A stretch of DNA of 64,000 nucleotides from Rhizobium herbae. Lineage in GTDB: Bacteria > Pseudomonadota > Alphaproteobacteria > Rhizobiales > Rhizobiaceae. The notes below the pieces were generated by a model, which searched no databases, was not told the origin of the DNA, and was given only the letters and a program-made list of their open reading frames with translations. Position numbers and translations under genes: made by a program. Below are positions 16,765-25,775 of this stretch, one piece after another (within the stretch, counting starts at the first letter, position 1; every line of letters begins with the position of its first letter). The stretch lies in assembly GCF_017873135.1 (NCBI RefSeq), contig NZ_JAGGJV010000006.1, positions 432,707 to 496,706 on the forward strand, read 5' to 3'.

Positions 16765-17133
16765 ATGCGTGCTTTTGTACTCACCCTCGCGATCGGATTG
16801 CTATCGGCTTTAAGCGCGGTGGCAGCAGAGCCCCTGATATTCCACACTGCGCATTTCGACGACGACACTGTGGTCAATCTTGGTCTCGTCAGTAATCATG
16901 CGACTGAGCGAGCTGGATACGATTACGACGTCGTAATATCGCTTTCACAAGGTGACGCTACGGGCGGTTCTGTCTACATTGATCCTGGAAAGCATCGAGC
17001 ACTCGTGAAATGTAGCGATCCCGCCAAGGTGTCCGTCCGAGGCATTGATTACGCGGTGCGCAGATCGGACGCGGGAGGGGATGACTGGAAGGGCGATCTT
17101 TGGAGGGCGGTCTGCATGCCCCCTGTCTCGTAG
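16765..17133 (+). CDS. Small secreted hypothetical protein
   Basis: A 122-residue protein not recognised as a known family. Residues 1-19 form a clear signal peptide (MRAFVLTLAIGLLSALSAVA, cleavage after AVAA), and the mature part is acidic with two Cys (VKCSDP and RAVCMPP) that could form a disulfide. A strong ribosome site GGAGG (16755-16759) supports ATG 16765. Its 3' end overlaps the convergent cyclase gene by 85 bp, so one of the two ends is unusual; the coding and signal-peptide evidence for this gene is moderate. Confidence 0.6.
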   Translation: MRAFVLTLAIGLLSALSAVAAEPLIFHTAHFDDDTVVNLGLVSNHATERAGYDYDVVISLSQGDATGGSVYIDPGKHRALVKCSDPAKVSVRGIDYAVRRSDAGGDDWKGDLWRAVCMPPVS

Positions 17134-18404
17134 CCTGAGTTGTCCTCGGCCTGATTGAGACCCGCTTCACGACGCAAATACCAAACATCTATCGGAAGCC
17201 GACGTCCCGGCAGCGGCACGGAGCTTTGGGGTATCCAGAGGGCGGATGGAACTGGATTTTGCAGCCGGATCATCACTGCAGACGAGACGACAAGTGGTGC
17301 GTCGAGTGATTTAGCCAAGGTTTCCAGTCGCTGCGCGACGTTTACAGCATCGCCGATCACCGTGAACTCGCTGTGGCATCCGCTATCCAGTACCCCGCCG
17401 ACGACCGTGCCGTAGTGCAGGCCGATGCCCGCGTTGAGGGCAGGGTAGCCGTTCAACATGCTGTGGTTCTTCCAATCGCTAAGTGCATCGACGAGGTCGA
17501 GAGCGCATGCCAGGGCCCGGTCTGCGTCGTCCTCTGTCGGGGTAGGTTGTCCGAAGACCGCCATCACCCCGTCCCCGATGAACTTGTCGACGGTCCCCCC
17601 GTGTTGGAAGATGGTCCCGGAAACGAGGTGGCGGTATTCCGCCAGCACCAGGGCCAGTTCCCGCGCAGGCGCTGTCTCGGCAAAACTCGTAAAATCTCGC
17701 AGGTCGACGAACATGATCGCGGCATTGCGACGTTCAAGGTCAAGGTTTGAGCTGCCTTCCTGGAGGTCCGCGACCACAAGCGGCGAGAAGAAGCGCGAAA
17801 GGTTGAGACGCCGCTTGTCGGCTTTCAATGCCTCCTTTCGGGTCCGGTCGTGATCCCTCGCAAGCAGATAGATGGCGAAGGCTGTAAAGCCGAAGCTTAC
17901 CGTGAGACCCAGGTCCTGGTTAAAGAATGCCGCAAGCAGCGACATTGCGTCGGCTGTATGATGTCTGGCGGCTGTGATCGCCAGCATGGCTACCCAGGAA
18001 ACCAGGACAATGCCCGAGAAGACAAGGACGAGCCGACGGTCTTGCTTCAGGCCGACATGGTTGAGCAGAATGAACGCCACCACCAGACTGGTCGTCGTCA
18101 GGTTGTGGTTTTTCGTAACCGGTCCGCCAAGAATGTGGGCGTACAGAATGAGGGCGACCAGCAGCGCGTCGAGAGCTACAAAGACCGTCTTGAGCCAGGA
18201 GAGGCCAGGCAGGAACCGCGCGGTCGCCACGGAAGCGATGCTGATGACGAGATAGCTGACGACGACGAGGAAATGGGTCCCTTCGGCACCATCGCTGCCG
18301 CCAAGCAACAGGTTGGCGAGCAGGATGGCGAAGGCGACAAACCGCAAAAGGATTGAACGGATTTCCCGTGCAGTGTCCCAATGGGCGCTAAGTGAAGACG
18401 TCAT
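17049..18404 (-). CDS. Membrane-anchored class III adenylate/guanylate cyclase
   Basis: A 451-residue protein. Residues 1-195 hold about six transmembrane segments (for example 'FVAFAILLANLLLGG' and 'TVSFGFTAFAIYLLA'). The rest is a class III cyclase catalytic domain: 'AAIMFVDLRDF' and 'VDKFIGDGVMAVFG' carry the two metal-binding Asp and the purine Lys, 'FTVIGDAVNVAQRLE' carries the substrate Asp and transition-state Asn/Arg. It would make cAMP or cGMP on the cytosolic side of the inner membrane. Family members usually end soon after the 'IDVWYL' strand; here some 40 extra residues read into the convergent gene, suggesting loss of the original stop. Confidence 0.88.
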   Translation of the reverse strand: MTSSLSAHWDTAREIRSILLRFVAFAILLANLLLGGSDGAEGTHFLVVVSYLVISIASVATARFLPGLSWLKTVFVALDALLVALILYAHILGGPVTKNHNLTTTSLVVAFILLNHVGLKQDRRLVLVFSGIVLVSWVAMLAITAARHHTADAMSLLAAFFNQDLGLTVSFGFTAFAIYLLARDHDRTRKEALKADKRRLNLSRFFSPLVVADLQEGSSNLDLERRNAAIMFVDLRDFTSFAETAPARELALVLAEYRHLVSGTIFQHGGTVDKFIGDGVMAVFGQPTPTEDDADRALACALDLVDALSDWKNHSMLNGYPALNAGIGLHYGTVVGGVLDSGCHSEFTVIGDAVNVAQRLETLAKSLDAPLVVSSAVMIRLQNPVPSALWIPQSSVPLPGRRLPIDVWYLRREAGLNQAEDNSGYETGGMQTALQRSPFQSSPPASDLRTA

Positions 18405-18527
18405 GGCTGTCGCTTGAGGCGGGTGTGTTTCGAAGACCTACCTGTCGGCCGAGCCCGCTTGTCTCGGTTACCGTAAAGGAGCGTGGGACGCGGCCATGCG
18501 AAGGGCTGCGTCCCTGATAATATCGGC

Positions 18528-18812
18528 TTACTTGACCTCGGTGACAGTCAGCTTGCCCTCGACGCGCTCGGCGACGAATTCGATGCTCGCGCCCTCCTTG
18601 AGCTTCTCAAGCAGGGCGTCGTCCTTGACGCGGAACACCATCGTCATGGCAGGCATTTCGAGGGACTTGAGTTCCTCGTGGATCAGCGTGACCTTCTTCG
18701 CCTTGGCGTCGACCTTCTTGACGGTGCCCTTGGTGAATTCGGCAGCGAAAACCCCGGAAGCAAGCGCGAGTGCGAGAACCGTCGCAGAAGCGACCTTGAT
18801 GGATGATTTCAT
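18528..18812 (-). CDS. cusF: Periplasmic copper-binding protein, CusF-like
   Basis: A 94-residue secreted protein: signal peptide 1-24 (cleavage after VFAA), then a small CusF-type OB barrel. The metal site is H-EELKSLEMPAMTM: the His and the two Met of MTM match the CusF Cu(I)/Ag(I) ligands, while the Trp that caps copper in E. coli CusF is Met here. I prefer the second ATG (18812), 8 bp from AAGGAG, over 18818. It is the last gene of a minus-strand copper operon led by the multicopper oxidase or TolC genes and would shuttle Cu(I) in the periplasm. Confidence 0.85.
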   Translation of the reverse strand: MKSSIKVASATVLALALASGVFAAEFTKGTVKKVDAKAKKVTLIHEELKSLEMPAMTMVFRVKDDALLEKLKEGASIEFVAERVEGKLTVTEVK

Positions 18813-18834
18813 GTCCATTTCTCCTTGTATCGGA

Positions 18835-19314
18835 TTACTTCTTGGCTACGGTCACGTCACCATGCATCCCGGCGTCGTAGTGACCGGGAACCAGGCAGGC
18901 GATCTTGAACGTGCCGTCGTTGGTGAACTTCCAGACGATCTCGCCGGACTTGCCAGCGGCCAAACGGATCGCGTTCGGGTCGTCGTGTTCCATCTCGGGG
19001 AACTTCTCCATCACGGCTTTGTGCTCCATGATCTTGTCTTCCTGGTCGAGGACGAACTCGTGGTCCAGCTCGCCAGCGTTCTTGATGGAGAAGACGATGG
19101 TCTGACCTTTGCGGACCTTGAACGTGTTCGGCGTGAAGATCATCTTGCCATCGTCCGTCTCCTTCATCGAAACCCGGATGGTCTGGGTGGCTTGCGCCTT
19201 CTTGCCAGGCTCGCCGACAGCCATGGCTTCACCGTGACCGCCGGCGTGTGAACCGGAGGCAAGGGCCGGAGACGCGAGCGCCGCGAGGAACAGTGCGATA
19301 ATTGCAGTCTTCAT
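18835..19314 (-). CDS. Periplasmic cupredoxin (plastocyanin/azurin-like)
   Basis: A 159-residue protein with a signal peptide (residues 1-19, MKTAIIALFLAALASPALAS) and a Copper-bind/cupredoxin_1 domain. The type 1 copper ligands are visible: His in 'GELDHEFVLDQED', then Cys, His and Met in 'TFKIACLVPGHYDAGMHG'. Such proteins are found beside multicopper oxidases in copper-resistance loci, where they bind copper or pass electrons. It lies 16 bp upstream of the CusF-like gene and 32 bp downstream of the oxidase, all on the minus strand. Confidence 0.88.
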   Translation of the reverse strand: MKTAIIALFLAALASPALASGSHAGGHGEAMAVGEPGKKAQATQTIRVSMKETDDGKMIFTPNTFKVRKGQTIVFSIKNAGELDHEFVLDQEDKIMEHKAVMEKFPEMEHDDPNAIRLAAGKSGEIVWKFTNDGTFKIACLVPGHYDAGMHGDVTVAKK

Positions 19315-19346
19315 GTTTCAGTCCTTTGGTTGGTTGGGAGATGAGA

Positions 19347-20696
19347 TCAGCCGTGCTTCATGGGTTTGGCCGTGATCTGGGTTTTGGCATCCTTGGCCTT
19401 GGTTGTGTCGGGAAGCTCGCCCGTCCACTCCCAGGCCTGCGTACCGGGCGGGTTTTCGTACCAGCCGGGATCGGTGTAATCGTCGGCCGCGATCCCCTCG
19501 CGGACCTTGACGACGGAGAACATGCCGCCCATCTCGATGGGGCCGTGGGGACCCCATCCGGTCATCATCGGCACGGTGTTCTCCGGAATTTCCATTTCCA
19601 TCTCGCCCATGTCGGCCATGCCAGCGGTCCCCATCGGCATGTATTCGGGGCGGAGTTTCCTGATCTTTTCCGCGACTTGTTTCTTGTCGACACCGATGAA
19701 TGTCGGGACGTCATGTCCCATGGCGTTCATCGTATGGTGCGACTTATGGCAATGGATCGCCCAGTCACCGACGTATTTGGCGTCGAACTCGTAGGCCCGC
19801 ATCGCGCCGACCGGGATGTCGATGCTGACTTCCGGCCAGCGGGCTTCCGGCCTTACCCAGCCCCCGTCCGTGCAGGTGACCTCGAAGTCATAGCCGTGCA
19901 TGTGGATCGGATGGTTGGTCATGGTGAGATTACCCACCCTGACCCTGACCCTGTCATCCTTGGAGACCACAAGCGGGCTGATGTCTGGGAAGATGCGGCT
20001 GTTCCAGGCCCAGAGGTTGAAGTCCGTCATTTCCATGATGCGCGGAACGTAGGTGCCGGGATCGATGTCATAGGCGCTGAGCAGGAACACGAAGTCCCGG
20101 TCCACCGGCATGAACTTCTCGTCCTTCGGATGGATGATGAACATGCCCATCATCCCCATGGCCATCTGGACCATCTCGTCGGAATGCGGGTGGTACATGA
20201 AGGTCCCCGACTTCACGAGGTCGAACTCGTAGACGAAGGTCTTACCGACGGGGATGTGGGGCTGCGACAGGCCGCCGACCCCATCCATGCCGGACGGCAA
20301 GATCATGCCGTGCCAGTGGATGGTCGTATGTTCCGGCAGCTTGTTGGTCACAAAGATGCGAACGCGGTCGCCTTCGACCGCCTCGATGGTCGGGCCCGGG
20401 GACTGGCCGTTGTAGCCCCAGAGGTGTGCTGTCATGCCCTCGGCCATCTCACGCTCGACAGGCTCGGCGACAAGGTGGAATTCCTTGACGCCGTTGTTCA
20501 TCCGATGCGGTAGCGTCCATCCGTTCAGAGTTACGACCGGGGTGTAATTCGGTCCCGATGAGGGCCGAACTGGAGTCTGCGTGTCGGCGGTTTCCATGAT
20601 GGCAGCCTCAGGCAGCCCCATGTTGGAGGTCTTCGCCCAGGCGGCGGTCGAAACCAGGGCCGCACCTGCGCCGAGCATCTGTCTTCTATTGAACAT
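19347..20696 (-). CDS. Multicopper oxidase of the CopA/CueO group
   Basis: A 449-residue multicopper oxidase. The N-terminus MFNRRQMLGAGAALVSTAAW is a twin-arginine-like signal. The four copper motifs are present: HWHGMILPSGMDG, FMYHPHSDEMVQMAMG, HPIHMHGYDFEV and WAIHCHKSHHTMNAMG (type 1 Cys and axial Met). A Met-rich tail (GEMEMEIPENTVPMM) resembles the copper-loading region of CueO-type cuprous oxidases. It should oxidise Cu(I) to Cu(II) in the periplasm. The gene starts 15 bp after the TolC-type gene and is followed closely by the cupredoxin gene, so all are probably co-transcribed. Confidence 0.92.
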   Translation of the reverse strand: MFNRRQMLGAGAALVSTAAWAKTSNMGLPEAAIMETADTQTPVRPSSGPNYTPVVTLNGWTLPHRMNNGVKEFHLVAEPVEREMAEGMTAHLWGYNGQSPGPTIEAVEGDRVRIFVTNKLPEHTTIHWHGMILPSGMDGVGGLSQPHIPVGKTFVYEFDLVKSGTFMYHPHSDEMVQMAMGMMGMFIIHPKDEKFMPVDRDFVFLLSAYDIDPGTYVPRIMEMTDFNLWAWNSRIFPDISPLVVSKDDRVRVRVGNLTMTNHPIHMHGYDFEVTCTDGGWVRPEARWPEVSIDIPVGAMRAYEFDAKYVGDWAIHCHKSHHTMNAMGHDVPTFIGVDKKQVAEKIRKLRPEYMPMGTAGMADMGEMEMEIPENTVPMMTGWGPHGPIEMGGMFSVVKVREGIAADDYTDPGWYENPPGTQAWEWTGELPDTTKAKDAKTQITAKPMKHG

Positions 20697-20710
20697 GTCT
20701 TTGTCCTTTC

Positions 20711-22174
20711 CTAGTGACCGCCGCCGCCGCTTTCGGCAGCCGCTGCGACTTCCGTTTCACCACCCGCTGCTCCCGCGCCACCGCCGTAAATGGCAGGCGC
20801 GAGATTGGCTTCGGCCAACCAGAAATCGCGTTTTGCGTTGACGGCCAGGAGGATCGAGTTGACCTTCTCTCGGCTGTCGGCGAGCAGTTCGAACGTATTG
20901 GTGATCATGCCGTTGTATGTGAGGAGGGATTCTTCCTCGATCTTGGTCCGCAACGGTACGACGCTGTTGCGGTAGTGTCGGGCGATGTCGTAGTTCGATC
21001 GGTAGGCCTGGTAGGCGGACCGCGCCTCGGAACGAACGTTCACGGCCTTTTCCGCGAGCAGGTTGGCGGCCCGCATGTAGGCCAGCTCCGATTTCCGCAT
21101 CCGGGCCTTGCCGCTGTCGAAGATCGGGATCACGAACTCCAGCGCGACGTTGCCGGTCGTGTCGACGTTCTTCTCGCCATCCTCCAGTTCCCGTTCTGCC
21201 TCGAACCCCGTCAGGATTTCGAGATCGGTGACGTAGCGTGTCGCTTCCGTGAGGTTGTACGACTTGGCGGTGGCGTCGAGATCGAGCTTGGCCATCTGCA
21301 GGTCAACGCGACGTTGAAGGGCTTCCGCCTCGATCAGGTCTCGCTTGATCAGACCCTTCGGGAGCTGTGCCAGGCGATTGGGAATCTGGTAGTCGGTGTC
21401 CGATCCCCACAACCCCATCAGCCGCGTCAGTTCTTCTTTCGCGAGGCGGGCCTCAAGGCGGGCCTTTGCGGTCTGCCCCGCCAATTCCGCATAGAATACG
21501 TGCTCGCGGGCCTGGCCGCCCTTGGTCATCGCACCCGTTTCGCCGAGCTTTTGCGCAAGCTCCGAGGCCGCATCTGCCGTCGCCTGTGCCTGGTTGAGCT
21601 GGGCGACCGTTTCCCAGGAGGCAACGGCGTTGATCCATGCCCGCCGGGTATCGGCTGCGAGTTGCAAGGTCTGCAGGGCCGCATTGAGCTGGGCCTTGCG
21701 GAATTCGGTATCGGCAATGCCCACGTTCCGTTTGTGTGTGGCGAGGGCCAGGATGTTGGTGGCGATCACACCTTCGACGGTCTTGAACGCCTCCAATCCC
21801 GGCGTGCCAATTCCAATCAACCCCACCTCGACCGTCGGGTTCACCAGCATGGTGGACTTCCAGGCGTCGGCAGCCGAGTCACCGAGATCGGCATAGGCTG
21901 CCTGTAGACCCTTGTTGTTGAGGAGGGCGACCTGCACCGCTGTCTCGACGTCGACGTCTTTCTTCGCCAGCAACGTCTTTACCCGACCCGAGACGGCCTG
22001 GGCATCGTGGCGATTCTGAATCCAGACCGTGTCTTTTCCAGTCGCTTCTGCGGTTTTGTTGGATACGGACGAAAATCCGGAGTTCTTCTGGGAATACTCT
22101 GCTGCCGAGACGCATCCACCGAGAATAAGCGGGAGCGCGACGGTCGCCGCGAGCTTGAGTTTCGTTACGTTCAT
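20711..22174 (-). CDS. TolC/CusC-family outer membrane efflux lipoprotein
   Basis: A 487-residue outer membrane factor. The signal ends in a lipobox (LILGGC, Cys at about residue 22), followed by two OEP repeats with long helices: 'VQVALLNNKGLQAAYADLGDS' in the first and 'VRSEARSAYQAYRSNYDIARHYRNSVV' in the second. The C-terminus is a low-complexity Gly/Ala/Glu tail. CusC-type channels export Cu(I) together with a CusA pump and CusB adaptor; neither is encoded nearby. Its ATG overlaps the stop of the small upstream lipoprotein gene by four bases. Confidence 0.9.
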   Translation of the reverse strand: MNVTKLKLAATVALPLILGGCVSAAEYSQKNSGFSSVSNKTAEATGKDTVWIQNRHDAQAVSGRVKTLLAKKDVDVETAVQVALLNNKGLQAAYADLGDSAADAWKSTMLVNPTVEVGLIGIGTPGLEAFKTVEGVIATNILALATHKRNVGIADTEFRKAQLNAALQTLQLAADTRRAWINAVASWETVAQLNQAQATADAASELAQKLGETGAMTKGGQAREHVFYAELAGQTAKARLEARLAKEELTRLMGLWGSDTDYQIPNRLAQLPKGLIKRDLIEAEALQRRVDLQMAKLDLDATAKSYNLTEATRYVTDLEILTGFEAERELEDGEKNVDTTGNVALEFVIPIFDSGKARMRKSELAYMRAANLLAEKAVNVRSEARSAYQAYRSNYDIARHYRNSVVPLRTKIEEESLLTYNGMITNTFELLADSREKVNSILLAVNAKRDFWLAEANLAPAIYGGGAGAAGGETEVAAAAESGGGGH

Positions 22175-22398
22175 GACGCGCCTCCGTCAGGAGCCTGCGC
22201 GTCGTTCTGGTTTCGCCACGGTTTGGGATCGACCGGGACGCGGTGCGTGTAGCCCGAAACGGGGCTTTGATAGCGGACCGGGCGAACGCCGACCGGCAGG
22301 TCGGCAAGATCGCCCGAAGCAATGACTTCAGGAGGCAACGTGGCAGCGCAACCGCTCGCGAACAGCGGCAAGGCAACCACCAGAAATATAGGTTTCAT
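22171..22398 (-). CDS. Small lipoprotein of the copper operon
   Basis: A 75-residue protein starting at ATG 22398 (MKPIFLVVALPLFASGCAAT), with a lipobox LFASGC placing the lipidated Cys at residue 17. The mature part is short and Pro-rich (SPVSGYTHRVPVDPKPWRNQN). The open frame extends to 22449 but those 17 residues do not look like a signal. It overlaps the TolC-type gene by four bases (ATGA), which makes coupled translation and a shared role likely. I do not recognise a characterised family. Confidence 0.75.
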   Translation of the reverse strand: MKPIFLVVALPLFASGCAATLPPEVIASGDLADLPVGVRPVRYQSPVSGYTHRVPVDPKPWRNQNDAQAPDGGAS

Positions 22399-22488
22399 GG
22401 TGTAATCCGAATAGGAGATGGCAGCGGCGCAGCGGGCAATCACGCCCACCTACGCACGTTCAGACCCGCAAGGACGGGCGTGTCCTAT

Positions 22489-22863
22489 TCAGATATTAGG
22501 GGGGCGATGCAGCGGCACGAGTTCGCCGACGACACGATTGTCGTCGATGAAATTGCGGATGGAACCCATCACGACGGGGCCGCCGTCCACATCGGCGGTC
22601 GCGATAATCGCAAAACTCACGCAGAAGTCTTTGCAGCACTCCGTCTTCGCAATTTTCTGCATCTCATCCGGAGAGGCGCTTTCGTCTCCATGGACGTGGT
22701 CGCCGTTTGTCATCTCGTGGTGGTCGTCAACAGCCGTCGATGTCGCTATCGACCCATGCATCGCTGCCGAAGCGGCGGGCAATGAGTATCCAGCCAGTGA
22801 TGCAATGATCGCCAACCGAAGCAGAACCAGCATTTTTGCCAATGTGATTCGATACATACCCAT
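22489..22863 (-). CDS. Small secreted His/Cys-containing protein of the copper island (CCKxxC type)
   Basis: A 124-residue protein with an N-terminal signal or membrane segment (about residues 8-33, ending PAASAAM). The mature part has a His/Asp/Glu-rich stretch (DDHHEMTNGDHVHGDE) and then KTECCKDFCVSF, and it ends PLHRPPNI. The CCKxxC motif and a C-terminal PP recur in the protein at 25776-26138. The arrangement recalls DUF2946-like proteins found beside copper genes (tentative). A role in binding periplasmic copper is inferred. The gene is on the same strand as the operon it precedes, 90 bp upstream of the lipoprotein gene. Confidence 0.62.
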   Translation of the reverse strand: MGMYRITLAKMLVLLRLAIIASLAGYSLPAASAAMHGSIATSTAVDDHHEMTNGDHVHGDESASPDEMQKIAKTECCKDFCVSFAIIATADVDGGPVVMGSIRNFIDDNRVVGELVPLHRPPNI

Positions 22864-23067
22864 GCCCGAGGACTACCATCAGCCCGGAAGTTGTCAATTA
22901 CGCACTTCATCTAGCCGATGATTCGCGACGATTATATGGCGTTGCACAAAGATCCATGCCTCCGATGCACCAATTAAGAAACCTTGTAGAGCTTCCAACC
23001 ATGGCAAGGTCGACAGGGCTCTAAAGGGGGAGTGTGGAATTTATGGGAGATATGCGGGTTATATTCA

Positions 23068-23226
23068 GTGAGTAACTTAACGGCCTATATCGGGCTTTTC
23101 CTGGTCGCCTTCGGGGCAGCGACGATTTTGCCATTTCAGTCCGAGCCCGTGCTCATTGGACTCCTAGCTTCGGGCAAATTCCCTGTGCAACGTAGGTCAT
23201 CCGTTTTCGTGCGCTGCTCGTGTTGA
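23068..23226 (+). pseudogene. yqaA-family membrane protein, 5' fragment
   Basis: From GTG 23068 the plus strand reads VSNLTAYIGLFLVAFGAATI then [20 protein letters not shown], which matches the start of YqaA/SNARE-associated membrane proteins (LTAYLGLFxxAFxAATxLPxQSExVL). YqaA proteins are roughly 140-200 residues; here similarity stops after 40 residues, near 23187, and the rest of the frame is the antisense of the DUF2933 gene. The fragment is the edge of a gene cut when the copper genes were inserted or rearranged. Confidence 0.7.
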
Positions 23227-23396
23227 TCAGGGTGATGACCACCGTGGCCGTGAAAAAGGTGCATCAAAGGACACGCCAACAGCAGCAGGTAGGGAGCCAG
23301 ACCGAGAGCGTGCGCCCAGTGTTCCCGCAGCACGAAGAAGGCCACGATCACACCGAGGGATGCCACGAGCAATGCCCATTTGCGTTCCCACTTCAT
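23136..23396 (-). CDS. DUF2933 family small membrane protein
   Basis: An 86-residue protein with two hydrophobic segments (residues 7-24 and 30-46) and the DUF2933 signature '[18 protein letters not shown]', a Cys followed by a Met/His-rich stretch often seen beside copper ATPases. The last 20 or so residues ([15 protein letters not shown] and on) read through the truncated yqaA fragment, so the native C-terminus has probably been replaced. It overlaps the stop of the CopA gene by four bases and is downstream of it in the same operon. A role in copper handling at the inner membrane is inferred. Confidence 0.8.
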   Translation of the reverse strand: MKWERKWALLVASLGVIVAFFVLREHWAHALGLAPYLLLLACPLMHLFHGHGGHHPDQHEQRTKTDDLRCTGNLPEARSPMSTGSD

Positions 23397-25612
23397 ATCC
23401 GCACACCTCTCAATCTGAGTGCATTCCCGATCACGCTGACGGAGGACAGCGCCATGGCCGCTGCGGCAATGATCGGTGACAGGAGAAGCCCGAAGGCCGG
23501 ATACAGGACGCCTGCTGCAACCGGCACTCCCGCCGCATTGTAGATGAAGGCGAAGAACAGGTTCTGCCGGATGTTCTTCATCGTGGCATGGCTCAACTGC
23601 CGTGCCCGGACGATGCCCTGAAGGTCGCCCTTGAGCAGAGTGACCCCTGCGCTTTCAATGGCCACGTCCGTTCCCGTTCCCATCGCAATGCCGACATCGG
23701 CGGCGGCAAGGGCAGGGGCGTCGTTAACCCCGTCCCCGGCCATTGCGACGATCCGGCCTTCCTTGCGCAGGCGTGCGACGATCTCGCTTTTGTGCTCCGG
23801 CAGGATTTCCGCCTCGACTTCCGTGATCCCCAGCTTCCGTGCGACAGCATTGGCGGTCGTCTGGTTATCTCCCGTGAGCATGACGACCCGGACACTTTCC
23901 TTCAACAACGCTTGGACAGCGGCGGGTGTCGTTGCCTTGATGGGATCGGAGATGGCGAAAAGACCGGCGACGTGGCCGTCGATGGCGGTAAAGATAACGG
24001 TTGCCCCATCACCACGAAGAACTTCCGCCTGGTCGGTGAGGGACGAAACGTCCACGTTCTCCTCAGCCATTATGCGGTGGCTTCCGATAATAACCTTGCA
24101 GCCCTCGACTGTCCCGGTAACCCCCTTGCCTACGGGGCTGTCGAAGTCTTCGGCAGTGCTGAGCGCCACACCGCGTTCGTTGGCGGCATCGACGATTGCG
24201 GCCGCAAGTGGATGCTCGCTCGCCCGTTCCAACGTCGCGGCAACCCGCAACAGTTCGGATTCCGTCACCCCGTCTGTCGTCGCAATTGATGTGACCTTGG
24301 GCTTGCCTTCAGTCAGAGTTCCCGTCTTGTCGACCACCAGCGTGTCGATTTTCTCGAAGCGCTCCAGCGCTTCGGCGTTCTTGATCAAAACGCCAAGCTG
24401 TGCGCCCCGTCCTACGCCAACCATGATCGACATCGGAGTGGCAAGACCAAGGGCGCACGGGCAGGCGATGATGAGCACCGCGACTGCGGCAACAAGCCCA
24501 TGGGCGAAACGTGGCTCCGGTCCAAACGCCATCCACGTAGCGAATGCGATGACGGCTATTGCGATGACCACGGGGACAAACCAGCCAGAGACTTCGTCCG
24601 CCAGTCGCTGGATAGGGGCGCGGGAGCGTTGGGCGTCCGCGACCATGCGCACGATCCGCGATAGCATGGTATCGCGTCCCACTTTTCCGGCTTCCATGAC
24701 GAAACCGCCCGTCTGGTTCATCGTGCCGCCTATGAGGTTGCCACCGACCTCCTTGGTGATGGGCATCGACTCTCCTGTGATCATCGATTCATCAATCGAG
24801 CTGCGACCTTCGACGAGCGTGCCATCGACCGGCACCTTCTCGCCAGGGCGAACGCGGAGCCGGTCACCAACCGCAACGGCTTCGAGCGCGATGTCCTCGT
24901 CGGTTCCATCGCTGCGGATGCGGCGGGCCGTCTTCGGTGCAAGGTCCAACAATGCGCGGATTGCGCCTCCGGTCTGTTCGCGGGCTTGCAATTCCAGGAC
25001 CTGTCCGAGCAGAACAAGCACCGTGATGACGGCGGCGGCCTCGAAATAGACCGCCACCGATCCTCCGCCGGACTGGAACGTTGCAGGGAAAAGGCCGGGT
25101 GCCACTGTCGCCACAACGCTGTAGACCCAAGCAACGCCCGTGCCCATCGCTATCAAGGTGAACATGTTGAGGTGACGCGTGACGATTGACCGCCACGCCC
25201 GTTCGAAGAAAGGAGCGCCTGCCCACAAGACCACAGGCGTGGCGAAGACAAGCTGCAGCCAGTTCGATGTTTGCGCACCGAGCAACATATGGAGGTTGGT
25301 GAGGTGACCACCCATTTCCAAGGCAAGCACTGGCACCGTCAGGACCAGCCCGATCCAGAACCTGCGTCTCATGTCGAGCAGTTCGGGGCTCGGCCCGGTT
25401 TCGGCTGTAATCACTTCCGGTTCGAGCGCCATCCCGCAGATTGGGCAGTTCCCCGGTCCAATCTGCCTCACCTGTGGGTGCATGGGGCAGGTGTATATCA
25501 CGCCCGCGGCCTGATCGGTGACCGCGCTCTTTTCGGCTGCCAATGCGGCCTGAGCATCGTGCCCGTGATGATGGTGGTGGTCATGACCTTTATGGTCCTT
25601 TTGATCGTCCAT
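23393..25612 (-). CDS. copA: Copper-exporting P1B-type ATPase
   Basis: A 739-residue heavy-metal ATPase. It starts with a His-rich tail ([10 protein letters not shown]) and a heavy-metal-binding domain with '[24 protein letters not shown]' Cys pairs, instead of the usual CxxC HMA domains. Eight transmembrane segments follow. The intramembrane metal site is [10 protein letters not shown], the phosphorylation site [11 protein letters not shown], the nucleotide-domain HP motif SEHPLA and the hinge [23 protein letters not shown] plus the late Met-Ser motif ([16 protein letters not shown]) indicates Cu(I) transport (CopA/CopB-like group). It exports copper from the cytosol; no CueR-type regulator gene is seen in the window. 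Confidence 0.93.
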   Translation of the reverse strand: MDDQKDHKGHDHHHHHGHDAQAALAAEKSAVTDQAAGVIYTCPMHPQVRQIGPGNCPICGMALEPEVITAETGPSPELLDMRRRFWIGLVLTVPVLALEMGGHLTNLHMLLGAQTSNWLQLVFATPVVLWAGAPFFERAWRSIVTRHLNMFTLIAMGTGVAWVYSVVATVAPGLFPATFQSGGGSVAVYFEAAAVITVLVLLGQVLELQAREQTGGAIRALLDLAPKTARRIRSDGTDEDIALEAVAVGDRLRVRPGEKVPVDGTLVEGRSSIDESMITGESMPITKEVGGNLIGGTMNQTGGFVMEAGKVGRDTMLSRIVRMVADAQRSRAPIQRLADEVSGWFVPVVIAIAVIAFATWMAFGPEPRFAHGLVAAVAVLIIACPCALGLATPMSIMVGVGRGAQLGVLIKNAEALERFEKIDTLVVDKTGTLTEGKPKVTSIATTDGVTESELLRVAATLERASEHPLAAAIVDAANERGVALSTAEDFDSPVGKGVTGTVEGCKVIIGSHRIMAEENVDVSSLTDQAEVLRGDGATVIFTAIDGHVAGLFAISDPIKATTPAAVQALLKESVRVVMLTGDNQTTANAVARKLGITEVEAEILPEHKSEIVARLRKEGRIVAMAGDGVNDAPALAAADVGIAMGTGTDVAIESAGVTLLKGDLQGIVRARQLSHATMKNIRQNLFFAFIYNAAGVPVAAGVLYPAFGLLLSPIIAAAAMALSSVSVIGNALRLRGVRI

Positions 25613-25775
25613 TGGATTAACTCCGTGATGGTTCGTCTCTTGTCCGGACGCTTCCCCAGCCTAGTCCAAGACTTCGCAAGGAGACGCGGTGCGGCGGCGT
25701 CGGCAATTGCGCCGAAATGATCGCCGTGCAGGTATCGCAGGCAACAACCGATCATTCCGCCGTTGAGCGAAGTGT

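Noticed and set aside
19302..20513. 403-codon open frame on the plus strand opposite the multicopper oxidase
   Set aside because: Antisense shadow of a high-GC gene with all copper motifs on the minus strand; the product is His/Asp-rich with no domain.
20714..21907. 397-codon open frame opposite the TolC-type gene
   Set aside because: Antisense shadow; the minus strand has a lipobox and the OEP repeats.
25640..25690. CueR/HmrR-type dyad ahead of copA (CTTCCCCAG and TCCAAG half sites)
   Set aside because: Only four of ten positions of the supposed dyad match, and the spacing cannot be judged. A copper-responsive site is likely but this one is not supported.
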